Shown here: positions 43,568-52,030 of the stretch, one piece after another | How the letters are laid out: every line of letters starts with the position of its first letter | Position numbering within the stretch: position 1 is the stretch's first letter | Assembly: GCF_016735595.1 (NCBI RefSeq) | Contig: NZ_JAERRB010000014.1 | Location: 124,001-188,000, forward strand | Length of the DNA stretch: 64,000 nt | From: Chryseolinea lacunae | GTDB lineage: Bacteria > Bacteroidota > Bacteroidia > Cytophagales > Cyclobacteriaceae | Reading direction: 5' to 3' | The notes under the pieces: model-generated | Database searches by the model: none | What the model was told of the DNA's origin: nothing | Seen by the model: only the letters and a program-made list of their open reading frames with translations | Translations under genes and position numbers: made by a program

Positions 43568-44817
43568 GGAACGAGCACTTGCCTGAGTTTGCGTTGTTGT
43601 TCTTCCCACGCGTTAATCGAATCGCGCTTGGGCTGCAGCAAGTTAAAAAATAACGGAATACCATTGTCGGCCAGATCGCCCGGAGCGTTGGCCAGAATGC
43701 ACACGGCAAAACGTTCTTTCGGATTCACGGCCACCTCGCTGCGATAGCCATTCACAAAGCCACCGTGGTAGATCAGCGTGTCGTCAGGGTAATAAATTAC
43801 ACGCCATCCTAAACCATAGAACGAGTCGCTGAGGCGGTGCATCCGCCCATAGTTCCGGTTCTTCGAGCGGGCTTTCACTTCGGGCGTGAACAGTTGCTGT
43901 AGCGTGGCTGGCGAAATCACGTTGGGGCGGTTTCCCAGCAGGGCAATCATCCATTGTGCCATATCCGAAATGCTGGCGTTCACACCGCCGGCCGGCGCCA
44001 CGTTGTAGTAGGTGGAGGTAATGGAGGCGGGCACCCACTTGCCGCCGCGCATCTTGTGGGGCTGTGCCACATTGGGGTTTTGCCGGATGCTCGCATAGTC
44101 GATCGACGCCGTGCGCATCTGAAGCGGTCCAAAAACGCGTTCGCGCATCTCGTCCTCATAGGTTTTTCCGGTGGCCGATTCGATCACCTTACCGATCAGG
44201 CTATACGCCACATTCTGATAACTATACGACATGCCCACCGGGGTGGCCAGTGGGATCTTCTTCAGCCACGCCAGCATCGAATCCAGCGATGCACCTTCTT
44301 CCACCATGTTGGTGTAGGTGTGATAGGGCAGCCCCGTGGCGTGCGACAACACATGACGAAGTGTGAGTTTTTGAGTTTCCTCCGCCGACTGCAAAGCGAA
44401 GCGCGGCAAACGATCGACCACGCGCTCATCCCAATGCAGCACACTGTCCTGCACAAGAATGCCGGTGAGAAACGAAGCAAAACATTTTGACACTGAGGCA
44501 ATCCTGAAAACCGTGTGCACATCCACGACGGCAGGGCCATCGGCGCTGCGTTTGCCAATACCTTTCAGATACACAATGGTGGAATCCTGAACCACGGCTA
44601 TGGCTGCGCCAGGGGTGTGCGAGGCTTCGGCCAACAGGGCAAGTTCTTTTTCGTAGGTCTTCAGCAGCCGTGCCACAATGGGGTTGAACGGCCGCGGTTT
44701 CACCATGGCTTTGGGGAATGGAGCAGGCGCATCGGGCTTCTCGCGCACCACCTGGGCTACCAGGAATGGTATGGCGATGAGCAACACTCCGATAAAGATG
44801 TAGCGTTTCAGTTTCAT
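43564..44817 (-). CDS. Beta-lactamase-fold serine hydrolase (class C-like)
   Basis: A 417-residue enzyme with an N-terminal signal or membrane helix (1-23). It has the penicillin-binding fold motifs: SVSKC (SxxK nucleophile), YSYQNVAYSLIG (Tyr-x-Asn) and YHGGFVNGY (the HxG triad). These match class C beta-lactamases, DD-peptidases and esterases of the Beta-lactamase family PF00144; which one is unclear. The first 60 residues lie upstream of the catalytic domain. It is followed by the DUF1684 gene with a 4-base overlap. Confidence 0.9.
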   Translation of the reverse strand: MKLKRYIFIGVLLIAIPFLVAQVVREKPDAPAPFPKAMVKPRPFNPIVARLLKTYEKELALLAEASHTPGAAIAVVQDSTIVYLKGIGKRSADGPAVVDVHTVFRIASVSKCFASFLTGILVQDSVLHWDERVVDRLPRFALQSAEETQKLTLRHVLSHATGLPYHTYTNMVEEGASLDSMLAWLKKIPLATPVGMSYSYQNVAYSLIGKVIESATGKTYEDEMRERVFGPLQMRTASIDYASIRQNPNVAQPHKMRGGKWVPASITSTYYNVAPAGGVNASISDMAQWMIALLGNRPNVISPATLQQLFTPEVKARSKNRNYGRMHRLSDSFYGLGWRVIYYPDDTLIYHGGFVNGYRSEVAVNPKERFAVCILANAPGDLADNGIPLFFNLLQPKRDSINAWEEQQRKLRQVLVP

Positions 44818-44857
44818 CAGGCCGTTAGGGTTCTCTTAACCAGCCCGATTGCTCCAT

Positions 44858-45577
44858 TCACATCAGGCCTTCATCTGCAAAGCTATAATATTTCTGGCCT
44901 GCGAAGATAAGATGATCGAGAACTTGTATGTCCAGCAGTTGACCGCCGGCTTTTAGCTTTTGAGTTAGGTCGAGGTCTGCCTTACTGGGCGTCAGGTTCC
45001 CCGACGGATGGTTGTGTGCCACGATGATGCTGCAGGCCCGCCCATCCACAGCAGCCTTGAAGATAACTTTTGGATCGGCCACGGTACCTGTTATCCCACC
45101 CTGACCGATCTGGCATTTTTTGAGGGCACGGTTCGCGCGATTCAACAGGATCACCCAGAATTCTTCGTGTGGCAGATCGGCCAGATTGGGGCGTAGCAAC
45201 GCATAGGCCTGCTGCGATCCTTCAATTTTCAACCTCGTGTCGGTATCGTAGTCTATCCGGCGTCGCCCCAGCTCGAAGGCGGCCACCAGCGACATGGCTT
45301 TGGCTTTGCCGATGCCTTTAATCCGCATAAAGTCTTCGGCCGACAAATTGGCAAGCGCATGAATGTTGTTGTCGACAAGCTGCAGAATTTCTTTCGCCAG
45401 CTCCACGGCGTTCACCGTAGACGAACCCGATCGCAGAAGAATGGCAATCAATTCGGCGCTGGATAAGGAGATTTTACCTTTGAGCAGTAGTTTTTCACGA
45501 GGCTGATCTTCGTGTGCCCATTCTTTGATAGGAATAGTAATGTTTGGTTTTTTTCTTTCGACAACGTTCAGCTCCAT
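44858..45577 (-). CDS. radC: RadC family protein (JAMM/MPN domain)
   Basis: A 239-residue RadC. The N-terminal helix-hairpin-helix-like part (KISLSSAELIAILLRSG, RIKGIGKAKAMSL) precedes the MPN metalloprotease-like domain with HNHPSGNLTPSKADLDLT (JAMM zinc site). RadC was linked to DNA repair but its role is not settled. Start at 45577 gives the typical MELN- opening; a -7 box TAACTTTG ends 7 bases upstream of this ATG, so the message is nearly leaderless. Confidence 0.93.
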   Translation of the reverse strand: MELNVVERKKPNITIPIKEWAHEDQPREKLLLKGKISLSSAELIAILLRSGSSTVNAVELAKEILQLVDNNIHALANLSAEDFMRIKGIGKAKAMSLVAAFELGRRRIDYDTDTRLKIEGSQQAYALLRPNLADLPHEEFWVILLNRANRALKKCQIGQGGITGTVADPKVIFKAAVDGRACSIIVAHNHPSGNLTPSKADLDLTQKLKAGGQLLDIQVLDHLIFAGQKYYSFADEGLM

Positions 45578-45583
45578 AACCCC

Positions 45584-45591
45584 CAAAGTTA
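45584..45591 (-). promoter_or_regulatory. -7 box of radC
   Basis: Minus-strand TAACTTTG matches TAnnTTTG. It lies 7 bases before the radC ATG, so transcription would start close to the ATG. A TTTG at the right distance upstream is not obvious. Confidence 0.5.
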
Positions 45592-45684
45592 CGAACCAAG
45601 ATACGTCTCCCCCCGTGGATAAAAAAGTAAACCCTACCAAAAATGGTAGGGTCGGCAATATCGTAACAAGTAAAGAAGCTCTGC

Positions 45685-45939
45685 TTACGCGAGCTTATTC
45701 ACCAATCGGCTCAATTTTGACTTTTGATTGGCGGCTTTCTTCCAATGGATGATGTTCTTCTTGGCCAATTTGTCGATCATCGAAGAAACTTCCTTCAACA
45801 GCGCCAAAGCGTCAGTCTTCACCGTCGTAGTTCTTAATTTCTTAATGAACGTGCGGGTGGTCTTGTGCTGGTAGCGGTTTCTTACGCGCTTCACTTCGTT
45901 GGCGCGGATTCTTTTTTCTGCTGACTTATGGTTTGCCAT
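45685..45939 (-). CDS. rpsT: Ribosomal protein S20
   Basis: An 84-residue, very basic, helical protein: MANHKSAEKRIRANEVKRVRNRYQ, then TFIKKLRT and a C-terminal IHWKKAANQKSKLSRLVNKLA. It binds 16S rRNA in the small subunit. Start at 45939 gives the classical N-terminus; the frame is open to 45993. It has its own strong promoter. Confidence 0.97.
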   Translation of the reverse strand: MANHKSAEKRIRANEVKRVRNRYQHKTTRTFIKKLRTTTVKTDALALLKEVSSMIDKLAKKNIIHWKKAANQKSKLSRLVNKLA

Positions 45940-46271
45940 ATGCTTCTCTAAAAATAAGGACTGCAAAGGTAAGGGACTTTGGGAAAATTGCAAAAGCCCA
46001 TAGAATCAAATCTTTAATAACCCCCTGAAAACGTCGAATAGAGCCTTATTTCGAAGATTTTTAGCCGCTCAAATTGCCAGTTTTTTTTCATCAGGATGCT
46101 CCTCTTCCTTCAAGTTGCAGGTTCAGACACGCCGGCGTGTTGTTGCCGCCCCAAAAAAGGGCCATTCAACCTCATTAATGGATCGGCAAAAAGGGTGTGG
46201 AAGTTTTGCGACAGATTGTTAAATTGAATCAAAGAGTCCCTCATATATCGTTAGCAAACCTGTTTCTTGCC
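45940..46271. other. Intergenic region between rpsT and the S1/P1 nuclease gene
   Basis: About 330 bases with no gene. The left end carries the rpsT promoter. A perfect 14-bp palindrome ACACGCCGGCGTGT (46127-46140) lies upstream of the nuclease gene and could be a regulator site. An A-rich/T-rich stretch is at 46080. Confidence 0.55.
45964..45995 (-). promoter_or_regulatory. Promoter of rpsT
   Basis: On the minus strand TTTTG (45991-45995), then 19 bases, then TACCTTTG (45964-45971). This is a near-perfect match to the Bacteroidota consensus TTTG-N19-TAnnTTTG. The leader is about 20 bases. Confidence 0.85.
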
Positions 46272-47240
46272 ATGAAGCGGATCTTTTTGCCTTTGCTGCT
46301 TGCAGCCATCATTGTCACCTTTTCGAACTGGGGATTTTACGGACACCAGCGCATCAACCGGCTGGCGGTTTTCACCCTACCCCCCGAAATGATCGGCTTT
46401 TATAAAGTCAATCTCCACGATATCGTGGAAGCCTCCGTAAACCCCGATCGCCGGCGCTATTCGGTTAAAGCCGAAGCTCCGAGGCACTACATCGACCTCG
46501 ACCACTATGGCGACAGCGTGTTTCAGCAAATGCCACACACCTGGCGTGCCGCCGTCGAAAAATATTCGGAAGACACGCTCCAGGCCTATGGCATCGTGCC
46601 GTGGCACATCAACCGTATGTACTACGATTTGAAGCAAGCCTTTTTGCTCCGCGATCCGTCACGCATTTTGAAAGTGTCGTCAGAAATGGGTCACTACATC
46701 GCCGATGCCCACGTGCCCCTTCATACCACCGAAAACTATAACGGCCAGCTCACTGGTCAGGACGGCATACATGGTTTCTGGGAGTCGCGCCTGCCGGAAC
46801 TGTATTCCGAGTCCTACGACTTTTTTGTTGGCCCGGCCGAATATGTAGCCAACCCGCAGGAGGCCGCCTGGCAAGCCGTGCGCGATTCGCACAGCTTTGT
46901 GAAGCAGGTGCTGGAGGAGGAGAAAAAACTCTCCGAAAAAATGGGCGACAAAAAGTTTGCGTTCGAAACCAAGGGCAGGCAAACCGTGAGAACATACGCT
47001 CCCGCCTACGCTGCGGCCTACCATCGTGTGCTGAACGGCATGGTGGAGCAACGCATGAGGCAAGCCATAAAGCTGGTGGGCGATCTGTGGTTCACGGCCT
47101 GGGTAGACGCCGGCCAACCGAATCTGAAGAGTTTGATCGGCTACAAGCCTACTGAAGAGGAGTTGGCGCTTCGCCGCGCAGAGCTGGAACAATGGAAGAA
47201 ACCTTCTGTTCCCGCGCGGGCGCATGACACGGATCACTAA
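46272..47240 (+). CDS. S1/P1 nuclease/zinc-dependent phospholipase C-like exported protein
   Basis: A 322-residue protein with a signal peptide (about 1-19). The mature protein begins near NWGFYGHQRINRLAVFTLPP, resembling the WGxxGHxxxxxxA start of S1/P1 nucleases, where the Trp amino group and His bind zinc. MGHYIADAHVPLHTTENYNGQLTGQDGIH with further His and Asp completes the trinuclear zinc site. Substrate is single-stranded nucleic acid or phospholipid; which cannot be decided. Start at 46272 gives the signal; an open frame reaches 46197. Its end overlaps the convergent gene by 4 bases. Confidence 0.82.
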   Translation: MKRIFLPLLLAAIIVTFSNWGFYGHQRINRLAVFTLPPEMIGFYKVNLHDIVEASVNPDRRRYSVKAEAPRHYIDLDHYGDSVFQQMPHTWRAAVEKYSEDTLQAYGIVPWHINRMYYDLKQAFLLRDPSRILKVSSEMGHYIADAHVPLHTTENYNGQLTGQDGIHGFWESRLPELYSESYDFFVGPAEYVANPQEAAWQAVRDSHSFVKQVLEEEKKLSEKMGDKKFAFETKGRQTVRTYAPAYAAAYHRVLNGMVEQRMRQAIKLVGDLWFTAWVDAGQPNLKSLIGYKPTEEELALRRAELEQWKKPSVPARAHDTDH

Positions 47241-47527
47241 TGCTGCAGCAGGTCCGTCACAATGTCTTTCCACTCGTCGGACAGTCCTTTCTGGCATGCG
47301 GGCTTGTGGGCCAGGCGATACCAATAACCCGCGTTGCCCAGATCGCCTTCCCTGCGGTGCAGATAGGCGTGCACCCACGAGCCCTCATCGGTGTGAATGT
47401 CTTGCGCAATGTCGTGCGCTTTGTCCCACTGACCTTTGGCATCAAACCAAAGTGCCTGCAGCAGCGGTGCGGTGCCAGCAGGGGGTTGCTGTTGTTTTAA
47501 CGTGGCATTAAATTCCTCGAATGTCAT
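47237..47527 (-). CDS. Small conserved hypothetical protein
   Basis: A 96-residue protein with a Trp-rich pattern: LLQALWFDAKGQWDKAHDIAQDIHTDEGSWVHAYLHRREGDLGNAGYWY, which looks like two TPR-like helical hairpins. It is known to me only as a widespread uncharacterised family found in bacteria. It follows the SRPBCC pair on the same strand (20 bases). Confidence 0.75.
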   Translation of the reverse strand: MTFEEFNATLKQQQPPAGTAPLLQALWFDAKGQWDKAHDIAQDIHTDEGSWVHAYLHRREGDLGNAGYWYRLAHKPACQKGLSDEWKDIVTDLLQH

Positions 47528-47547
47528 TCCTTCCTTTTATAATAGTC

Positions 47548-48090
47548 TTATGATGACGGCCCGGTTGGTTGTTTGGCTTCGGCTATTTTTTTGAGCGTGC
47601 TCAACTCGTATTCAAAGGCTTTGCTCACCTCGGGCTTTATCATAAGCGCGCTCATCAGACGCACCAAAGGGTTCATGCCGTTCTCATACGAAAAGTCCAT
47701 CGTCAACACCGTTCCGTCGGCAGTGGCCTCCAGCGTATACGTGCCATGGGCCGTGCCGAAGTCCGTAAAGTTAATGGCCGTTTTCACATATTGAAAAGGC
47801 ACACTCTCTTCGATAGTGAGTTTTCCGTCGCCATCGTCGCTGATCCAGGTATAGAATGCGTTGGCACCTTCGGCGGGTGTGCCAAACGTTAGGGTCATCG
47901 ACGGATCGTTTTTCATCCACCACGACCATGCCGGCCATTGCCGCAGGTTGTTGATTTCGGCAAAAACCGCTTCGGGCGGGGCGTGTATGATTTCTTTTCG
48001 TGTGCTGGTGGTGGTGCCCGGCTGCAGGAAGCCAACCACGATGATGAGAACCACCACCACGCCCACACCCACCAGAATCTTTTTCAGCAT
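47548..48090 (-). CDS. SRPBCC family protein, membrane-anchored, copy 2
   Basis: A 180-residue protein: one N-terminal membrane helix (3-22), then a START/SRPBCC lipid-binding fold (RKEIIHAPPEAVFAEINNLRQWPAWSWWMKNDP, TYTLEATADGTVLTMDFSYENGMNPL). It is a paralogue of the adjacent gene. Such pairs are thought to bind lipids or polyketide-like ligands; function here is unknown. It starts 10 bases after the stop of copy 1. The ATG at 48090 is chosen because it gives the helix. Confidence 0.85.
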   Translation of the reverse strand: MLKKILVGVGVVVVLIIVVGFLQPGTTTSTRKEIIHAPPEAVFAEINNLRQWPAWSWWMKNDPSMTLTFGTPAEGANAFYTWISDDGDGKLTIEESVPFQYVKTAINFTDFGTAHGTYTLEATADGTVLTMDFSYENGMNPLVRLMSALMIKPEVSKAFEYELSTLKKIAEAKQPTGPSS

Positions 48091-48100
48091 AGCGCGAGGG

Positions 48101-48673
48101 TTATTGGGTTTGAACAGTTGAGTCGGCTGGAATGGGTTCCACAGCAGGTTTGGCCTCCACAAGTTTCTTCAGGTCCATTAGCCCTTCTTCATATTGCCCC
48201 TTCATCATGCTGCCCATCACCAGCCACATGGCTTTCGCACCAAACCCGTCGTTGGCGCCGTCGTAGGTCCACGTCACCTTAGTGCCGTTGCCTTCGGGTG
48301 CGAGAATGAACTCGCTATAGAATTTCCCGTCATAGCCGCCAAAGGTTAGCGAACACTTCACAGATTTGTTTTCGTCGATCGCTTCAATCACCTGAGATCC
48401 TTGGCCCGTCTTCGGTCCATCCCAGTTCATCTTCGAACCCACCGTGCCGGGTTCGCCTTCGAAGGTTTGCTTCACCTCAGGATCCATTTTTGACCAAGGC
48501 GACCATGCGGTGAAATTTTTGAACTGGCTCACCTCCGGAAAAATTGCTTCCGCCGGTGCGTCGATCACAATAGATTTTTCGATGTGTGCCTGCGAAGGCT
48601 GCAGCACCACGGCAATGCCAAGAATGACCACCAGGGTCAGCAGCACAATGCCGATAATTTTTAAGGCTTTCAT
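48101..48673 (-). CDS. SRPBCC family protein, membrane-anchored, copy 1
   Basis: A 190-residue paralogue of the following gene: one membrane helix (about 6-24), then KSIVIDAPAEAIFPEVSQFKNFTAWSPWSKMDP, GSQVIEAIDENKSVKCSLTFGGYDGKFYSEF and TKVTWTYDGANDG. The fold is SRPBCC (polyketide cyclase/dehydrase group). It is first in a three-gene unit with copy 2 and a small helical protein. Confidence 0.85.
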   Translation of the reverse strand: MKALKIIGIVLLTLVVILGIAVVLQPSQAHIEKSIVIDAPAEAIFPEVSQFKNFTAWSPWSKMDPEVKQTFEGEPGTVGSKMNWDGPKTGQGSQVIEAIDENKSVKCSLTFGGYDGKFYSEFILAPEGNGTKVTWTYDGANDGFGAKAMWLVMGSMMKGQYEEGLMDLKKLVEAKPAVEPIPADSTVQTQ

Positions 48674-48789
48674 AGTCTTGTTTTAGTTTAGGGTTGTGTT
48701 CCTAAGATAACAAAATTATAACCATCGCAAACGTTGTAAATCTCTGGAAAAATGCAAATATTCGACTATACCAAAATGCACAAACGCTT

Positions 48790-49260
48790 ATGAGCCTGTT
48801 CACTGATCCAAACCGTATTCCAGAAAATTATGGATTGCGCATAGCAGTCGGATTGATTGCTTATTTCCTCGTTATGAAGCTTTTTAATCTGAGTCACCAT
48901 GTAGAGCTACGGTTGTTGAATCTTGTCATTCTTTCGCTAGGGGTTTACCTGGCGCTGAAGAAATTCAGGAATGAGCATTCGGATCGCCTCAACTATTTTC
49001 GTGGACTCATCATGGGTGTTGCCACGGCAGGCATAGGCTCGTTGGGGTTTGGTTTGTTTCTCTTTATCTACATGCAGCTCGACAGTGCCATGATGGCCTC
49101 GATCGTAGAAAACGAACCGATGGGGCGCTACCTCAATCCCTACATGTCGGCATTCATTGTGGTGCTCGAAGGTTTTTTCTCAGGCCTGCTCGTAACATTT
49201 GTGCTCCTCAACTGGGTGAACACCGATGAGGTGAACGACCCCATCGACCAGAAAAAATAA
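48790..49260 (+). CDS. DUF4199 domain membrane protein, third copy
   Basis: A 156-residue polytopic membrane protein of the DUF4199 family: YGLRIAVGLIAYFLVMKLF, then LNLVILSLGVYLALKKFRNEHSDRLNYFRGLIMGVATAGIGSLGFGLFLFIY and a last helix VVLEGFFSGLLVTFVLLNW. Function unknown. It is separate from the two copies at 20.9-22 kb and has its own terminator. Confidence 0.85.
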   Translation: MSLFTDPNRIPENYGLRIAVGLIAYFLVMKLFNLSHHVELRLLNLVILSLGVYLALKKFRNEHSDRLNYFRGLIMGVATAGIGSLGFGLFLFIYMQLDSAMMASIVENEPMGRYLNPYMSAFIVVLEGFFSGLLVTFVLLNWVNTDEVNDPIDQKK

Positions 49261-49281
49261 GCCCAATTATCAACGGCGAAT

Positions 49282-49318
49282 AAAAAAGGATGTGCCCCAA
49301 CGGAGCACATCCTTTTTT
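49282..49318. terminator. Bidirectional terminator between DUF4199 and GH29 genes
   Basis: A 14-bp stem AAAAAAGGATGTGC/GCACATCCTTTTTT with a 9-base loop, between two convergent genes. Confidence 0.9.
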
Positions 49319-49338
49319 TATGATGACTGCTTTCGGTA

Positions 49339-50688
49339 TTATTTCAACTCCACCTCAATAATGGTGTCCACGTCATCTAGTTTTGCTTTGGGAATCCTGA
49401 AGGTGATGCCATACTCGTTCTCCAGAAACTTCACCGGTGTCTTGTCCGAAAAGAGTTTAGCGGATTTAATTTTCTTTCCCCACGCCGGAATCGTGATCGA
49501 CTCGTCGAACCAGTCGAGAATGTGGATGTAAACTTTGTTGCCCTTTTGGGTGGTCACGCCCCAATCGCGCGCGGTGAGTGGACCACCACGGGTTCCATAA
49601 ACGGTTTCGCCGTTCACACTCAGCCACTGGCCTACACCCTGCAACGACGCAATGTGCTCAGGCTGAATTTTGCCGTTAGGCATAGGCCCCACGTTGAGCA
49701 GGAAGTTTGCCCCATAGCCGGCCGCCTTCACCAGGTATTGCACCAGTTCCTTTTTGCTCTTGTGCTGATCGTCTTTCAGGTTGAAGCCCCACGCGTTGTT
49801 GATGGTCTCGCAGGTTTCTTTTGGCAAAGCGCCCACGGTTTGTTCTGCCGAGAAGCCCGTGGTGTTGTGGCCTGGCAGATCTTTCTCAAACATCTGGAAA
49901 TCTTCACCGTCATAAGGGGTGCGATGATGGTTGCTGCCCACCAGTGCGCCGGGCTGAAGTTTGTGGATGAGGCCGTATGTTTTTTGCAGGCGCCAGTCGG
50001 CGTCTTTTTTATCCCACATCCCATCGAACCAGATGCCGGCAATTTCGCCATAGCCCGTGAGCAATTCCGAAAGTTGAGCGTCCATGTAGTCGAGATACTT
50101 ATTCATGTCGCCATTTTCGGGGCGACCGGTCCAGCTTCCGCCGGTGTTGCCTCGGGGAAAATAGTCGGGGTGATGCCAGTCGAGCTGCGAGTGGTAGAAG
50201 AAAAGTTTGATGCCCTCTTTGTGACATTCGTCGGCAAGCATCTTCAACACGTCTTTGCCATAGGGCGTGCGCTTCACAATGTTGTAGTCCGACACCTTGC
50301 TGTCCCACATGGCAAAGCCGTCGTGGTGTTTGCTGGTGATGGTGATGTATTTCATGCCGGCGGCCTTTGCCATCTGCACCCAGGCCTTCGCATCAAATTC
50401 TGTGGGGTTGAAGAAAGCTGGGATTTTTTCATACGCTTTCAATGGGATTTGCTGCTGGTTCATGACCCATTCGCCATCACCCAGCACACTGTAGACGCCC
50501 CAGTGAATGAAGAGGCCGAACTTGGCATCCTGGAACCATTCGCGGTTCTTCTGGTTTTCGGGTGTAGGTTGATAGCTTTGCGCGGGGAGGTGTATAGCCG
50601 TCGATAAAAATCCGAGCAGCAGGCATGCACACAGCTTTCTGCCGAGTGTTGTAGTGGGTAGGATGAATGGAATTCTCCTTGTCTTCAT
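49339..50688 (-). CDS. Exported alpha-L-fucosidase (GH29)
   Basis: A 449-residue secreted glycoside hydrolase that removes terminal L-fucose. An N-terminal signal (about 1-37) precedes the GH29 barrel: WFQDAKFGLFIHWGVYSVLG, YITITSKHHDGFAMWDSKVSDYN, GIKLFFYHSQLDWHH and the nucleophile Asp in GEIAGIWFDGMWDK. KELVQYLVKAAGYGANFLLNVGP and the final beta-domain complete the fold. It is convergent with the DUF4199 gene and divergent from the aminopeptidase P gene. Confidence 0.93.
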   Translation of the reverse strand: MKTRRIPFILPTTTLGRKLCACLLLGFLSTAIHLPAQSYQPTPENQKNREWFQDAKFGLFIHWGVYSVLGDGEWVMNQQQIPLKAYEKIPAFFNPTEFDAKAWVQMAKAAGMKYITITSKHHDGFAMWDSKVSDYNIVKRTPYGKDVLKMLADECHKEGIKLFFYHSQLDWHHPDYFPRGNTGGSWTGRPENGDMNKYLDYMDAQLSELLTGYGEIAGIWFDGMWDKKDADWRLQKTYGLIHKLQPGALVGSNHHRTPYDGEDFQMFEKDLPGHNTTGFSAEQTVGALPKETCETINNAWGFNLKDDQHKSKKELVQYLVKAAGYGANFLLNVGPMPNGKIQPEHIASLQGVGQWLSVNGETVYGTRGGPLTARDWGVTTQKGNKVYIHILDWFDESITIPAWGKKIKSAKLFSDKTPVKFLENEYGITFRIPKAKLDDVDTIIEVELK

Positions 50689-50731
50689 AGAGTTTTAATT
50701 AAATTGCGTCATTGAAAATTAAGGATTCGAT

Positions 50732-52030
50732 ATGAGATACAAAAACATAAGCAAAGATCTGTTTGTCACCAATCGCAAGAAGCTTGTCAAGGCACTCAAG
50801 TCAAACGCTGTGGTGGTGGTCAACGCCAACGACATCATGCCCACCAACTCCGACGGCTCGATGCGCTTTCGCCAAAACAGCGACTTGTTCTATCTCACGG
50901 GAGTGGATCAGGAGGAAACCATCTTGTTGCTTTGTCCGGACTTTCCCGATAAGAAATACCGGGAAATTCTTTTCCTGCGTGAAACGAGCGACCTCATCGC
51001 AACCTGGGAGGGGCATAAGCTCACCAAAGAAGAAGCGCGCAAAGCCACGGGCATCGAAACCGTGCAATGGGTCTCCGAGTTTCCGCGCCTGTTTCACACC
51101 ATCATGGTGATGGGCGACGTGTCGCATGTATACCTCAACACCAACGACCACTATCGTGCCGACATCCCGGTGGAAACACGTGAGATGCGTTTCGTGAAAT
51201 CCTGTCAGCAAAAATACCCGCTCTATAAATATGAACGGCTGGCTCCCATCATGCACAGTTTGCGCAGCGTGAAATCCACGCACGAAATAGAACTGCTACA
51301 GCGCGCGTGCGACATCACGGAACAGGCGTTTCGGCGCGTGTTAAAATTTGTGAAGCCCGGTGTTAAGGAATATGAGATCGAGGCCGAATGGGCGCACGAA
51401 TTTTTACGGAATGGCTCGCGTGGATTTGCCTACGAACCCATCATTGCGTCAGGCCCCAACGCCTGCGTGCTGCACTATATCGAAAACAACAAAGCCTGCC
51501 AGGATGGCGATGTGTTGTTGCTCGATGTGGGCGCGGAGTATGCCAACTACAATGCCGACCTCACACGCAGCATTCCTGTGAATGGCAAGTTCTCTAAACG
51601 GCAGAAGGACGTCTACAATGCAGTGCTTCGTGTGCAGCGTGAGGCGATGAAAATGTTGAAGCCGGGCGTGAAATATTTCGAGTATCACAAGGAGATTCAG
51701 AAAATTATGGAAGCCGAACTCATCGGCCTGAAGCTGCTGGATAAAAAAGAAGTAAAAAATCAAAGTGCCGATAAGCCACTCTATGCAAAATATTTCATGC
51801 ACGGCACGGGTCATCAATTGGGTCTCGACGTGCACGACGTGGGCAACATGTATCATCCCATGCAGGTAGGGCAAGTGTGGACGGTGGAGCCGGGCATCTA
51901 CATCCGCGAAGAAGGCCTCGGCATTCGCATCGAAAACAACGTCGTCATCCAAAAGAACGGTGTGCACGACCTCATGAAAAACATTCCCGTAGAAGTTGAA
52001 GAGATTGAAGACCTGATGAACGGAAAATGA
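50732..52030 (+). CDS. Xaa-Pro aminopeptidase (M24B, aminopeptidase P)
   Basis: A 432-residue metallopeptidase that removes an N-terminal residue ahead of proline. An AMP_N domain (1-130, SDLFYLTGVDQEETILLL) precedes the pita-bread fold with the five ligands: two Asp in LLLDVGAEYANYNADLTRSI, His in HGTGHQLGLDVHDVG, Glu in VEPGIYI and Glu in RIENNVVI. It has no signal. Its stop overlaps the DUF4198 ATG by 4 bases (52027-52030). Confidence 0.95.
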   Translation: MRYKNISKDLFVTNRKKLVKALKSNAVVVVNANDIMPTNSDGSMRFRQNSDLFYLTGVDQEETILLLCPDFPDKKYREILFLRETSDLIATWEGHKLTKEEARKATGIETVQWVSEFPRLFHTIMVMGDVSHVYLNTNDHYRADIPVETREMRFVKSCQQKYPLYKYERLAPIMHSLRSVKSTHEIELLQRACDITEQAFRRVLKFVKPGVKEYEIEAEWAHEFLRNGSRGFAYEPIIASGPNACVLHYIENNKACQDGDVLLLDVGAEYANYNADLTRSIPVNGKFSKRQKDVYNAVLRVQREAMKMLKPGVKYFEYHKEIQKIMEAELIGLKLLDKKEVKNQSADKPLYAKYFMHGTGHQLGLDVHDVGNMYHPMQVGQVWTVEPGIYIREEGLGIRIENNVVIQKNGVHDLMKNIPVEVEEIEDLMNGK

